Shown here: piece by piece, positions 10,381-18,879 of the stretch
Layout: every line of letters starts with the position of its first letter
Position numbering within the stretch: the stretch's first letter is position 1
NCBI RefSeq assembly: GCF_020075705.1
Contig: NZ_JAIQUM010000042.1
Location: forward strand, 1-49,769
Reading direction: 5' to 3'
DNA from: Metabacillus rhizolycopersici
Lineage (GTDB): Bacteria; Bacillota; Bacilli; Bacillales; Bacillaceae
Length of the DNA stretch: 49,769 bases
Position numbers and translations under genes: made by a program
Notes under the pieces: generated by a model
Told to the model about the DNA's origin: nothing
What the model saw: only the letters and a program-made list of their open reading frames with translations
The model's database searches: none

Positions 10381-10548
10381 TCATCCTAGATCATAGTCAA
10401 GCGGACTATCAGATGAGTATGATTGAACTTGGTTATCTCTATCTTCACCCTGTGTGGCTTCTTTTGTCAAATAGTATGCTGCAGCACCTACCCCTATCAT
10501 TGAAACGGTGAAAAGGAATGGATTACGTTTTTGTTTCTTCTTAAACAT
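10381..10548 (-). CDS. Small single-pass membrane protein, unknown
   Basis: A 55-residue protein that short-ORF filters would miss. ATG at 10548 follows AGAGGTGATC, a near-perfect ribosome binding site. The N-terminus MFKKKQKRNP is strongly basic, one helix follows (about residues 11-27, FLFTVSMIGVGAAAYY), and the C-terminal half is acidic and polar, ending SPLDYDLG. This fits a small protein with a cytosolic N-terminus and an outside tail, resembling the YtxH/YvrJ size class, but I do not recognise the family. It lies between coiA and pepF on the same strand. Confidence 0.7.
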   Translation of the reverse strand: MFKKKQKRNPFLFTVSMIGVGAAAYYLTKEATQGEDRDNQVQSYSSDSPLDYDLG

Positions 10549-10605
10549 ATGATCACCTCTTTGTTAATATCTCCCTTTTAATTTGTTCAAAAACCAGTTA
10601 ACTAT

Positions 10606-11814
10606 TCACCTATCTCCATTTATTGTTATAAAATTCCTCTTCATCTCTTCATCGTCTTTTAAGAGTATCTCCATATTCGTTAACCATTGGATATTTCTGT
10701 TTTTTATAAATATATTTTTCTGACTCGATTTGAGGATCAAAAGATGGCAAAGCTGGATTAAATATTCCTTAATGACATAGGAATAATGAAGATTAATCTG
10801 AGGTAATCGGCGAATTCTAATCAACTTTCCCACTACTTTTTTTTCGATATAATGACAAATATCTTGGAAGGTAAAACTTTGATGAAGTTGTATCCTGTCA
10901 ATATAAACTAAAATCCATCCTTGCCATACATATACGGGTGATTCGATTAAGTATGTGGTCTGGAGTGGCAGAAGTGCTAATGATGATAAGTAGGAAAGGG
11001 GCAGCTGTTTAGTTTTATACAGATACATATTCAAATAAGCTGAATCCTTTGTTAAATAATTTGATGATTTTAATCGAAATTTTCTTATATGATCAAACCA
11101 AGCTACGTAGACATTCTGCTTACTTATCTTCTGCCTTTTTAAATCATGATAGTCTAGTGAGTTGAGTGAGTATTTTTGTGGGAAGGTAAAAATCAACTTT
11201 GGCGAAAATGGAATAATTGAGAAGAGTACGATGAAGGATTTTGATTCGGTACAATATGAATAGATTCTAGGAGGTTCTCCCTTGCTTGGGATTTCAGCGA
11301 ACAACCACTGGAAAGGAGAAATTAAAAATGATCTGGATCCAGCCCTTTTTAATGTTTTTGCCCCCAGTATCCAAAAAACGTTCATTTGTAACTCGAGGTA
11401 TGATACTGACCTTTTTCTAAATGTTTTTGAATCAATTTTTGAGCATTGAAATTCAAGCGGAATCCTCGCTTCTCCATCCCTAAATAAAATATCTGGACGT
11501 TGCTTAATCTCACCTAAATATGGTTCAAGTCGAACGTCTTTTAGATTGGGTTGAATTTGAAGCCACTCGAATAAATCAAGCTTTCCCTTCAGATGATATT
11601 GACTTTCAGCTTCACTAATACTCGCCGTACAATCTGATAATCTTTTATGGGCAAAATGTGCGGTTATGACAGAACCGATTTTTAACTCTACTTCATTTGA
11701 ACAAACTGGACAGAAAAAATTTGATTGCTTTCTCATTCTTTTTAATCCTTCTCTCGACCACTTTTTTTCCGCTACATTTACGTGAATTCCTTTTTCATTA
11801 CATGCTACAAACAA
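10606..11814 (-). CDS. coiA: Competence protein CoiA
   Basis: A 402-residue CoiA/YjbF-type protein, needed in transformable Firmicutes for processing of incoming DNA. The N-terminal zinc-binding-like module shows CPVC (near 35-38), AHFAH (near 52) and a following Cys. The central nuclease-like region has RPDILF and then PLEFQCSKI (near 108-127), which is the PD-(D/E)xK arrangement. The C-terminal third is poorly conserved and basic. The start is a TTG at 11814 behind AGGAGGGGGG; the ATG just upstream is out of frame. It lies next to pepF, as in B. subtilis. Confidence 0.88.
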   Translation of the reverse strand: MFVACNEKGIHVNVAEKKWSREGLKRMRKQSNFFCPVCSNEVELKIGSVITAHFAHKRLSDCTASISEAESQYHLKGKLDLFEWLQIQPNLKDVRLEPYLGEIKQRPDILFRDGEARIPLEFQCSKIDSKTFRKRSVSYLELQMNVFWILGAKTLKRAGSRSFLISPFQWLFAEIPSKGEPPRIYSYCTESKSFIVLFSIIPFSPKLIFTFPQKYSLNSLDYHDLKRQKISKQNVYVAWFDHIRKFRLKSSNYLTKDSAYLNMYLYKTKQLPLSYLSSLALLPLQTTYLIESPVYVWQGWILVYIDRIQLHQSFTFQDICHYIEKKVVGKLIRIRRLPQINLHYSYVIKEYLIQLCHLLILKSSQKNIFIKNRNIQWLTNMEILLKDDEEMKRNFITINGDR

Positions 11815-11923
11815 GAATTCATCCCCCCTCCTTCTTGATACAATCTATTATCCATGTTTTACGACACTTTTCAAATTGATAAAATCGTATTTTATCGGTT
11901 CAAAATAATGAAATTACCATCTA

Positions 11924-12066
11924 AAGAACAAAAGCGCAAACGCCTTGATCAGCCTCAGGCATGGTATAAGAAGCGTATGAATAGACCTTAGAGGGGCCGG
12001 ACGCTCTTGCGCTGGATGTCGTACGCTTATCCACAGTACAAGAATTTTATAATTTCCTAAACAACA
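11924..12066 (+). repeat. Dispersed repeat family A, copy 5 (central hairpin lost)
   Basis: Both ends of the repeat are conserved, but the right arm and loop of the central hairpin are missing: GCGTATGAATAG runs straight into ACCTTAGAGG. The tail TTATCCACAGTACAAGAATT is intact. The copy lies between coiA and the cls terminator. Confidence 0.8.
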
Positions 12067-12067
12067 A

Positions 12068-12112
12068 TAAGAATAGGCTAGCCAATCATCTATCGATTAG
12101 CTAGCCTATTCC
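12068..12112. terminator. Terminator downstream of cls
   Basis: AATAGGCTAGCCAATC and GATTAGCTAGCCTATT form a long, nearly perfect stem around a 7-base loop, directly after the cls stop codon, with T/A-rich flanks. Confidence 0.75.
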
Positions 12113-12114
12113 CA

Positions 12115-13638
12115 TTAAAGCATCGGTGACAGAAGTCTTGCGGTTGATTCGAAGAGTTTTTTTAAGAATGACCGTTTTAAAAATTCGTCCATGACAATTG
12201 CTTTTGATTGGTCAATATCCTTTAGATACTCTTTAACAAGAGTCTGAGTACTTCCTGTTCGATAGAGGAAGGCATTCACCTCAAAATTCAAATGAAAGCT
12301 TCGCATATCCATATTTGCTGTGCCAATTGACGCTAGCTCATAATCGACTATGATCATTTTACTATGCATAAATCCTTTTTCATATTCGTATACGTTAACA
12401 CCTGCTTCAAGTAACTCCGGAAAGTAAGAACGAGAGGCATAATAGACAATCTTTTTATCCGGTCGTTTCGGAACCAAGATCCTTACATCAATCCCACTTA
12501 ACGCAGCTACTTTAAGTGCTGAAAGGATATCTTCATCAGGCACGAAATAAGGAGAGGCAATCCAAATTGATTCTTTTGCTGAAATAATCATCGAGAAGAA
12601 CAGATTTTTAATAACATGCCACTTATTATCAGGTCCACCCGCGATTAGTTGAATGCCACCTGTATGATCTGTTTCTTCAATATTGGATGTTAAGTACGTG
12701 TGTGATAACAACTTTTTATCTGTCATATAATACCAATCTTGCAAAAAAATCATTTGCAACGTTCTTACGGCTTCACCCATAATTAATAGATGAGTATCAC
12801 GCCAATATCCAAAATATCGATTTTTTCCTAAATACTCATCTCCAATATTTAAGCCTCCAACAAAACCGACTCCACCATCAATGATAATAATTTTTCTGTG
12901 ATTTCGAAAATTTATCTTGTTATTTAAGAAAGGGATTCGGACAGGGAGAAAAGGAACCGCTTCGATCCCTGCCTTCCTCATTTCCCTCAAGTAATTCTTT
13001 GAAAGCTTCCAACTACCAACAGCATCATAGAGAAAACGAACCTCAACGCCTTCCCGAGCTTTTTCAATCAATACATTTTTTAACTTTTGTCCAACCCCAT
13101 CATGTCTGACAATATAATATTCAAGATGAATGTGATGTTTCGCCTTTTTTAACTCATGAAAGATGTGTTCAAATGTTTCAATCCCGTCTGTTAACGCCTT
13201 CGTTTTCGTCCCAAATGAAATCGGACTGTGCCCTAAACGGTGAGCAAGCTTAAATAAAAGTCGTTGATGATCCCCCATATGATCAATTTTTTCTTGATAC
13301 GAGGCTCTATTCCCTTCAATTTCTAAAAATGCTTTTTCATCCGTTAACGCTTTTTTGGCGAATAATCGTCTTTTCTTTATATTTCTCCCAAAAAATAAAT
13401 AGAAAAAAAATCCTACTAATGGAAATCCACCTAATACAACCAACCATGTAATCGTATGTGATGGATGTCGATTTTCAAGAAAAATAACAACACAAATGAA
13501 GATGATAGACAATGTAAATAAGACACTAACGGTACCAACGATCCAATCTCCCCAAAGATTCTTTGTAAGTAATATAATTGAAGCAATAAATGCAATAAAT
13601 AATAGTAAACGGAATGTATTCTTCATCGGTTTCACCAT
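12115..13638 (-). CDS. cls: Cardiolipin synthase
   Basis: Phospholipase D superfamily enzyme of 507 residues that joins two phosphatidylglycerols to make cardiolipin. Two N-terminal membrane helices (about residues 7-25 and 32-52) and a third hydrophobic segment near 62-82 anchor it. Both HKD motifs are present: HRKIIIIDGG near 248 and HSKMIIVDYE near 424, each with the expected following GG/G.AN segment. It is of the typical Bacillus ClsA length. The ATG at 13638 has only a weak ribosome binding site; the ATG four codons later (MKNTFRLL) is an alternative start. The gene stands alone. Confidence 0.93.
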   Translation of the reverse strand: MVKPMKNTFRLLLFIAFIASIILLTKNLWGDWIVGTVSVLFTLSIIFICVVIFLENRHPSHTITWLVVLGGFPLVGFFFYLFFGRNIKKRRLFAKKALTDEKAFLEIEGNRASYQEKIDHMGDHQRLLFKLAHRLGHSPISFGTKTKALTDGIETFEHIFHELKKAKHHIHLEYYIVRHDGVGQKLKNVLIEKAREGVEVRFLYDAVGSWKLSKNYLREMRKAGIEAVPFLPVRIPFLNNKINFRNHRKIIIIDGGVGFVGGLNIGDEYLGKNRYFGYWRDTHLLIMGEAVRTLQMIFLQDWYYMTDKKLLSHTYLTSNIEETDHTGGIQLIAGGPDNKWHVIKNLFFSMIISAKESIWIASPYFVPDEDILSALKVAALSGIDVRILVPKRPDKKIVYYASRSYFPELLEAGVNVYEYEKGFMHSKMIIVDYELASIGTANMDMRSFHLNFEVNAFLYRTGSTQTLVKEYLKDIDQSKAIVMDEFLKRSFLKKLFESTARLLSPML

Positions 13639-13726
13639 ACTTACTATCTTATTCTTACCTTCCTAAAACATAACCCTGCTATCATTCTTTTCCTTGAATT
13701 CTTATTAATCTAAATATTTCCAGATG

Positions 13727-13780
13727 CTTATCCTCCATCTATCTTCTCTGTTGCTCCCTAACCTTGAGGTAGGAATAGAA
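13727..13780. repeat. Degenerate copy of repeat family B
   Basis: The segment TCCTCCATCTATCTTCTCTG followed by ACCTTGAGGTAGGAAT matches, with mismatches, the core of the repeat at the right end of the window (CTCCCACCTATCTTCTTTG then GCCTGAGGTCGGAGT). Only the core is recognisable. Confidence 0.4.
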
Positions 13781-13876
13781 TAAATCATCTAGTGGATTTC
13801 CACTTGCGGTATTACCTATTCTATTACTAAATCCTGTTTTTAACTCTTAACATTATTTATATTTTCAACTATGGAT

Positions 13877-13911
13877 AAAAAAACCGATTTCATTAGAAAT
13901 CGGTTTTTTAC
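13877..13911. terminator. Strong terminator downstream of mecA
   Basis: AAAAAACCGATTTC and GAAATCGGTTTTTT form a 14-bp stem with a 4-5 base loop. It lies 85 bases after the mecA stop and is likely to work in both directions, separating mecA from cls. Confidence 0.85.
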
Positions 13912-13996
13912 TATTCTGTCTTCCTATGCACCTTGGTATTAACGGCATCATTAGGTTTAGCTTGGAAACAAACCAACAGAAACTTCTTTTATTCAG

Positions 13997-14689
13997 TTAA
14001 GAAAAATGTTTTTTAATGACGTTTAACGCATGATCTTTTGCAATTAATTTTCCGTATTCTTCTAGTCGATGAATGGTTACCTTAGACTCTTGACCGAATT
14101 CAAGTATGATACTTAATGTATCTTCAATTTCTGTATCCGTAATATCTTCATCATCCTCATCATTTTCATCATCAAACTCGATATATAGGTAATAATGATT
14201 GTTTAGTGTATATAAGTGATTCGATACACCTGCTAACACTGAATATTTAGACAAAGAAATTATATTTTCTAAATCATTAAATTTTATGACAAATTGGAAC
14301 TGCGGCTCGAAATCCTCAACTTGGTTATCTTTCGAATCTTCAGCTTTATTAAAATGGTGTTCTAATAATGTTTCTATATTTTCATCAACCGGTAGTTCTT
14401 TTAAACTTTCATCTGAAAATGGCAGTTCAAGCTTTTGTCCATCCTTTGACACTTGTGCTTTTGTAACGATGACTTCCAATCCTTTATCGTGTGCCTGCAC
14501 TTGAATCCAAAGAGGTCCTTCAACCATAAACTCCTCTTCTTCATGAACTTCATCCATCATTTCCCAAAAAAGTTCCTCACTACGATCGCGATTATACCAA
14601 ATTTCATCACGATCAAAACCACGCTCTTCTATATCCATATACGAAATATAAAACTTTACCGTATTATCGTTAATGCGTTCAATTTCCAT
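13997..14689 (-). CDS. mecA: Adaptor protein MecA
   Basis: ClpC adaptor of 230 residues with the two-domain form. The N-terminal domain (MEIERINDNTVKFYISYMDI, about 1-85) binds substrates such as ComK and Spx. An acidic linker with DSKDNQVEDFE follows. The C-terminal domain (about 135-230, FNDLENIISLSK...YYLYIEFDD) binds ClpC and helps it assemble. An unusually acidic run (DDENDEDDEDITDTE) lies within the C-terminal domain. The gene order mecA, terC-like, spx is that of B. subtilis, where mecA, spx and coiA belong to one competence/stress network. Confidence 0.95.
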   Translation of the reverse strand: MEIERINDNTVKFYISYMDIEERGFDRDEIWYNRDRSEELFWEMMDEVHEEEEFMVEGPLWIQVQAHDKGLEVIVTKAQVSKDGQKLELPFSDESLKELPVDENIETLLEHHFNKAEDSKDNQVEDFEPQFQFVIKFNDLENIISLSKYSVLAGVSNHLYTLNNHYYLYIEFDDENDEDDEDITDTEIEDTLSIILEFGQESKVTIHRLEEYGKLIAKDHALNVIKKHFS

Positions 14690-15032
14690 TTTCTAAAACC
14701 TTCCCTTCTGTAATTGATGTTGAAGGGACAACCCCCTCTAGGGTATTTGCACTTTACTACACTTTACCCATATTGTACGATTTTTAATCGTAAGTAAAGG
14801 AAAGGTGTTAGCATTCATCAAATAATTGTGACGAATAAATCCACCTAATTCAAAACCTTCATTGATGCAAGAATCTTGTACCCCTATTTTATGATAAAAA
14901 GTGCTGAAAGGAAATAAAAAAGAACTAAATTTACAAAAACAGTTATTTTACCTATATGATTCTACAATCATATTTTATGATTGATTTCATATACTTGTAC
15001 GAGCAGTCAATAAGCTGAAAGAGGGTTTATGC
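14690..15032. other. Divergent region between mecA and the TerC gene
   Basis: Holds the outward promoters of two divergent genes. A palindrome CGATTAAAAATCG lies near 14780, next to a TACAAT-like -10 for mecA. No manganese (yybP-ykoY) riboswitch core is visible upstream of the TerC gene, although such riboswitches often precede TerC genes. Confidence 0.4.
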
Positions 15033-15713
15033 ATGGAACAAGAATTTCTTCTATCACTTTTAGTGATTATTGGAATTGACCTAATACTTGGAGCTGATAA
15101 TGCAATTGTCATTGCAATGGCCTGTCGTAATTTACCTGTTATTCAGCGGAACAAAGCAATTATTTTAGGGACAGTACTTGCAATTGTCTTCCGAATTTTC
15201 CTTACATTAATTGCTGTCTACTTATTACAAATACCATTTTTGCAGCTCATAGGTGGTGTCTTCCTCTTATACATTGCTTATCATTTAATCGTAGGCAAAG
15301 ATGATGACACAAATTCGATTAAAAGTTATGACTCGTTATGGAAAGCAATTCAGACAATTGTAATCGCAGATTTATTAATGGGATTTGATAATGTCATAGC
15401 AGTTGCTGGAGCCGCACAGGGACATATGGGATTAGTAGCTATTGGATTATTCGTCTCAATACCTATTATTATTTGGGGAAGCAAAATTATTCTTTCATTA
15501 CTTACTAAATTCCCATTGCTCATCTATGTTGGTGGCGGATTGCTTGCATATACAGCGGGAAAAATGATCATTGGGGAGCACCAACTTCAAACACTTTTCA
15601 TATCGTATCCCCTACTTGCACAAAGTTTGCCTTACTTAACAACATCATTCATTCTATTTGCAGGTGTACTTTATCAACAACTATTTAGTTTACGTACTGA
15701 TCGAAAAAGTTAA
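15033..15713 (+). CDS. yjbE: TerC-family membrane protein (YjbE-like)
   Basis: A 226-residue integral membrane protein of the TerC family, with about seven hydrophobic helices. The hallmark acidic motif is GIDLILGADNAIVIAMA near residue 13-29, and the second one is ADLLMGFDNVIAVAGAA near 113-129; their Asp and Asn residues bind metal in relatives. B. subtilis TerC-type proteins are linked to manganese export, including metal supply to secreted enzymes. Start ATG 15033 follows AAAGAGGG. It is monocistronic and convergent with spx across a shared terminator. YjbE is named from position and family. Confidence 0.85.
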   Translation: MEQEFLLSLLVIIGIDLILGADNAIVIAMACRNLPVIQRNKAIILGTVLAIVFRIFLTLIAVYLLQIPFLQLIGGVFLLYIAYHLIVGKDDDTNSIKSYDSLWKAIQTIVIADLLMGFDNVIAVAGAAQGHMGLVAIGLFVSIPIIIWGSKIILSLLTKFPLLIYVGGGLLAYTAGKMIIGEHQLQTLFISYPLLAQSLPYLTTSFILFAGVLYQQLFSLRTDRKS

Positions 15714-15845
15714 TAAGTGGCGAAAATCTACCTATCTACTCCTTACCTATTCCTAAAATCAATTTAGAACGAGTAAATAGGCAGTAATGGACCTTATTTA
15801 TCCTGCGCTTGACTTTCTATAGAAAAATCCATTAATTTATAGATA

Positions 15846-15877
15846 AAAAACTATTGATTTTATCAATAGTTTTTTGG
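15846..15877. terminator. Bidirectional terminator between yjbE and spx
   Basis: AAAAAACTATTGAT and ATCAATAGTTTTTT form a 14-bp stem with a short loop between two convergent genes. A and T runs make it suitable for both strands. Confidence 0.85.
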
Positions 15878-15924
15878 TTTATTTACATCTAAGTTACTGA
15901 ATTTGATCTACTTAAATGCTTTAT

Positions 15925-16320
15925 TTAGTTTACTAAACGCTGCGCTTCTTTAAGCTGAAATGTACGTACACGTCGTGGAAGAAAACGGCGAATTTCATCT
16001 TCATTGTAACCAACCTGAAGTCTCTTTTCGTCAATAATTATTGGACGTCGAAGTAAACCAGGATTCTCTTGAATCAAATTGTATAAATCCTGCAATGGCA
16101 TCGACTCAAGGTTGATATTTAATTTTTGGAAAGTCTTTGAGCGAGTTGAAATAATTTCATCAGTGCCATCTTCAGTCATTCTTAATATTTCTTTTATCTC
16201 TTGAATCTTCAAAGGCTCTGAGAAAATATTTCGTTCCACGTATGAAATATCATGCTCTTCCAACCACGCTTTAGCTTTTCGACAAGAAGTACAACTAGGT
16301 GATGTAAATAATGTTACCAT
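15925..16320 (-). CDS. spxA: Transcriptional regulator Spx
   Basis: ArsC-like thioredoxin-fold regulator of 131 residues, the exact family length. It binds the RNA polymerase alpha C-terminal domain and rewires transcription under disulfide stress. The redox switch CxxC is Cys10-Thr-Ser-Cys13 ([11 protein letters not shown]). The conserved [26 protein letters not shown] segment begins near residue 91. Spx is degraded by ClpXP, and its C-terminal LVN resembles the known C-terminal tail. In B. subtilis it forms an operon with yjbC, which is also upstream here. Confidence 0.96.
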   Translation of the reverse strand: MVTLFTSPSCTSCRKAKAWLEEHDISYVERNIFSEPLKIQEIKEILRMTEDGTDEIISTRSKTFQKLNINLESMPLQDLYNLIQENPGLLRRPIIIDEKRLQVGYNEDEIRRFLPRRVRTFQLKEAQRLVN

Positions 16321-16587
16321 TCATCCTTCACTCCTCAAACTATAGAATGAGTTAAAAATCAAACCAAACTGTATATAGAAATTAAAATCACTTTAAAATA
16401 AGAATTCCTATTTAGATTATACTATAAAAAAAGTAAGTATGCATATAGAATTTAATGAAAAGTGTGACGAACCCTTTATAATCATCAAAAAATCCTTATA
16501 ACGTTGAATTTTCATTGGGGTTTTTTCTTAATTAATTAGATCCTTTCCTTGATCGAATTATCTGTCATTTAAATTCCCCATTCTCAA

Positions 16588-17166
16588 TTAACTTAAATCA
16601 TCGAAAATGTTTTTGTTATTACTCTCCTCATTTAGAGACAATACCTCGCTTACAGGTTGGTATGATTCACCATATAACTCTTTATCTTTAAATGTATGGA
16701 TGATGTTATAGGTTTTTTTCATTGCTTTGTAAATATGTTCTTCAGATTCACCATTTGGAGCCCAATAGAGAATTTCCAATTTATTCACTTCATTCGTTGC
16801 AAGTGATCTCCGTTCATAGCCAATTGCATTCGCATGTTTAAAGTCTTCCCTTTGATAAAACTTCAATCTTTTTTCAGTATCTGTATCTTCATAGTTCATT
16901 GGCTCAACTTCAAGGATAATTGGCTTTCCTTTTTTCTTTAACTTTTCTAAAAGCCTATGACCTAGTCCTTCACCTCTTGCTTTATTTGAGACAAAGATAT
17001 AATCGATAAAGATAAATTCATTGAGTTCAGCGTACATCATCACATGGTTTTTTCCCTCGTCTTTATGATAAATATCAGCTTTTTCTATCAGTAGAGTTTC
17101 CATATGCTCTTTAGATTTCATTTCTTCAATGGGAAAATACTGATTTAACTTCTCATACCAATTCAT
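16588..17166 (-). CDS. yjbC: GNAT-family acetyltransferase YjbC
   Basis: A 192-residue GNAT protein. The acetyl-CoA binding signature is in FVSNKARGEGLGHRLLEKLK (near 66-85), where the Q/R-x-x-G-x-G/A loop reads RGEGLG. A C-terminal extension of about 60 residues follows the fold. The frame extends upstream to a TTG, but the ATG at 17166 (MNWYEKLNQYF) is preceded by AAAGGGAG at the right distance and gives the length I expect for YjbC. In B. subtilis the yjbC-spx pair is stress regulated; the 267-base gap before spx here also leaves room for a separate spx promoter. Confidence 0.85.
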   Translation of the reverse strand: MNWYEKLNQYFPIEEMKSKEHMETLLIEKADIYHKDEGKNHVMMYAELNEFIFIDYIFVSNKARGEGLGHRLLEKLKKKGKPIILEVEPMNYEDTDTEKRLKFYQREDFKHANAIGYERRSLATNEVNKLEILYWAPNGESEEHIYKAMKKTYNIIHTFKDKELYGESYQPVSEVLSLNEESNNKNIFDDLS

Positions 17167-17295
17167 TGATTTACTCCCTTTTGCTTTCAAATAACTACTC
17201 TTATATTTAGATATACCCTTTCTTTTTTACGTTAAACATGGATAATTTCGACAAAATCAACGATTCTTCCACTTTTTATAAAATCGGGCGTAAAA

Positions 17296-17318
17296 CCCCT
17301 ATCCCTTTAGGGTAGGGG
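17296..17318 (+). repeat. Terminal hairpin of the iscB element (tnpA end)
   Basis: Arms CCCCTA+CCC and GGG+TAGGGG, loop TTTA, one unpaired T at 17302. The bulged T and small T-rich loop are the features TnpA recognises in IS608-type ends. AAAA at 17292-17295 abuts the stem and is the likely guide tetranucleotide for cleavage after TTAT at 17279. Confidence 0.85.
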
Positions 17319-17332
17319 ATGTAAGCCTGCTT

Positions 17333-17728
17333 TTAACCTTGTTCTTGGATATATTTTTGAATCGTTTCTCTGCTAACGTTTCCAATGGAACAAGCGAAAT
17401 ATCCGTCACTCCAAAAAGTTCGTTCTTTCCAAAAATGTTTAACAAGATATTTTTCATGTTGTTTCCAAATGTGAAGCGTAGTCATTTGCTTGAGTAGTCT
17501 TACGATTTCAAGAATACTCATCTTAGGTTCATAGTGAATAAGTAAATGGATGTGATTTTTGTCTACTTCCATTTCAACGATCCTAAAATGATACCTATTA
17601 GCTATATCATGCATGAGTTGTTTTACATTATTTCCAAGTGGAATAAACAACTTCTTTCGATATTTACACACAAATATCAAGTGGCACATGAGTAAAAACT
17701 TAGAATGATTTTTGGTATGGTCATCCAC
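17333..17728 (-). CDS. tnpA: IS200/IS605 TnpA, Y1 transposase
   Basis: HUH-type single-strand transposase of 131 residues. The HUH motif is His59-Ile-His61 (KNHIHLLIHY), and the catalytic tyrosine is Tyr126 in ETIQKYIQEQ. The N-terminal HLIFVCKYRKKLF segment is typical of TnpA. All catalytic residues are present and the length is normal, so the enzyme should be active. The start is a GTG at 17728, giving a 52-base overlap with the 3' end of iscB in another frame; the ribosome binding site is weak, so translation may depend on that of iscB. TnpA would excise and insert the whole element as a single-stranded circle. Confidence 0.95.
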   Translation of the reverse strand: MDDHTKNHSKFLLMCHLIFVCKYRKKLFIPLGNNVKQLMHDIANRYHFRIVEMEVDKNHIHLLIHYEPKMSILEIVRLLKQMTTLHIWKQHEKYLVKHFWKERTFWSDGYFACSIGNVSRETIQKYIQEQG

Positions 17729-18867
17729 GATTTTCTAGCACTCACTCTCTTCATCTTAGAAAACTTTGGAATCGGCTTTAAATCCACCTTATTGCCTTCC
17801 GTATCCATTAGAATGGCGTATCCTGTTGACATACGCCCCTTAATGAAATAGTCATTCCCTTTGTATTGAACCTTGTCAAACTTACGGAATCCAAAGAGTT
17901 TTCCTGTGGGCATCACTTGTTCACTACGAACACCTTTGGTTTGCTGATAATCACCATAAGAAACGCATTTTTTAAACAAGACATTGGACGTTTTAAAGGT
18001 CGGTTCTTTTCCTTGGGTTGTAATCGCAACGGCATCGAAGTAGTGTTCTTTCGGCAACCTCATAAGCTGACGGTGTTCTTTCGTTACGAATCCAAAGGTT
18101 TCTTCTGCATGGGTTCGCTTTAACAGTTGAATGCCAATACTGTTCATTTGCGTAGCATGATTGAGTTTCCCTTTTTTCTTGCCTTTCTTTTTAAGCGCAA
18201 CTTCTCCACGATGGAGGGCGTCATGGCACGTTTTACAAAGAGTAAGTAAGTTATCTTCTTCATCAGAGCCATTTTCACTACGGAAAATAATGTGATGAAC
18301 TTCTAATCGTTTGTCTTTTGTTTTTCCTTTGCAATGTTGGCAGCAATACCCATCTCTCGTTAATACATACGCTTTTGTATTGGCGTACCCGTAATTAATT
18401 CCCTTTTGATATAACCATTTGTTGGTTAAAACCGCTGGATTTTTTAAGGCATGAGGGTCAAACGTAGCGGTTTCTATAATCGTTTTTGAGATAGGAAGAA
18501 CCGTTTGAACAAACTTCATTTCTCTTACATGAGCATGAATCTTACTCGTCATGGTAGGCGAGAAACGATCCTTTTTCATCGAGTTCTTGCGGTTTAGCCA
18601 TCTCGCTTTGCGATAACGAGTTTCTATTTGAGCCATATAGACGATATTTCCTTTTTCACCAGAAACAGCAGATCCTACTTTCGCACTCCCACTATCTAAC
18701 CCATGAGTCAACGACTGAACATATTCGGTTTCTGTCTTGTACAACAACTGAATCGTGAACGGTGTTCTTCCCTTGACTTTCGCTTTTCCTTGTTTGAGTA
18801 ACAATCTAGCGATGACGGAAGAACAAGGCATCAGTGGTTTTCCATATACATTCAAAACGTAAACCAT
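17677..18867 (-). CDS. iscB: IscB, RNA-guided RuvC-HNH endonuclease
   Basis: A 396-residue IscB, the family ancestral to Cas9. The PLMP domain is at the start (KPLMPCSS, residues 10-17). RuvC-I follows with Asp58 in HGLDSGSAKVG, then an Arg-rich bridge helix (about 83-106, RYRKARWLNRKN), and RuvC-II with Glu132 in IIETATFDP. The HNH domain spans about 165-220 with CxxC (176/179), His191-His192, Asn206, and CxxC (211/214) then His215. RuvC-III is HYFDAVAI with His275 and Asp278. The C-terminal 110 residues would read the target-adjacent motif. Every catalytic residue is present. ATG 18867 follows AAAGGATG. Its omega RNA lies directly upstream. Confidence 0.95.
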   Translation of the reverse strand: MVYVLNVYGKPLMPCSSVIARLLLKQGKAKVKGRTPFTIQLLYKTETEYVQSLTHGLDSGSAKVGSAVSGEKGNIVYMAQIETRYRKARWLNRKNSMKKDRFSPTMTSKIHAHVREMKFVQTVLPISKTIIETATFDPHALKNPAVLTNKWLYQKGINYGYANTKAYVLTRDGYCCQHCKGKTKDKRLEVHHIIFRSENGSDEEDNLLTLCKTCHDALHRGEVALKKKGKKKGKLNHATQMNSIGIQLLKRTHAEETFGFVTKEHRQLMRLPKEHYFDAVAITTQGKEPTFKTSNVLFKKCVSYGDYQQTKGVRSEQVMPTGKLFGFRKFDKVQYKGNDYFIKGRMSTGYAILMDTEGNKVDLKPIPKFSKMKRVSARKSWMTIPKIILSFYSCAT

Positions 18868-18879
18868 TTAAAACATCCT

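Noticed and set aside
14690..15032. Manganese (yybP-ykoY) riboswitch upstream of the TerC gene
   Set aside because: No conserved GGGGAGTA-type core or terminator is visible.
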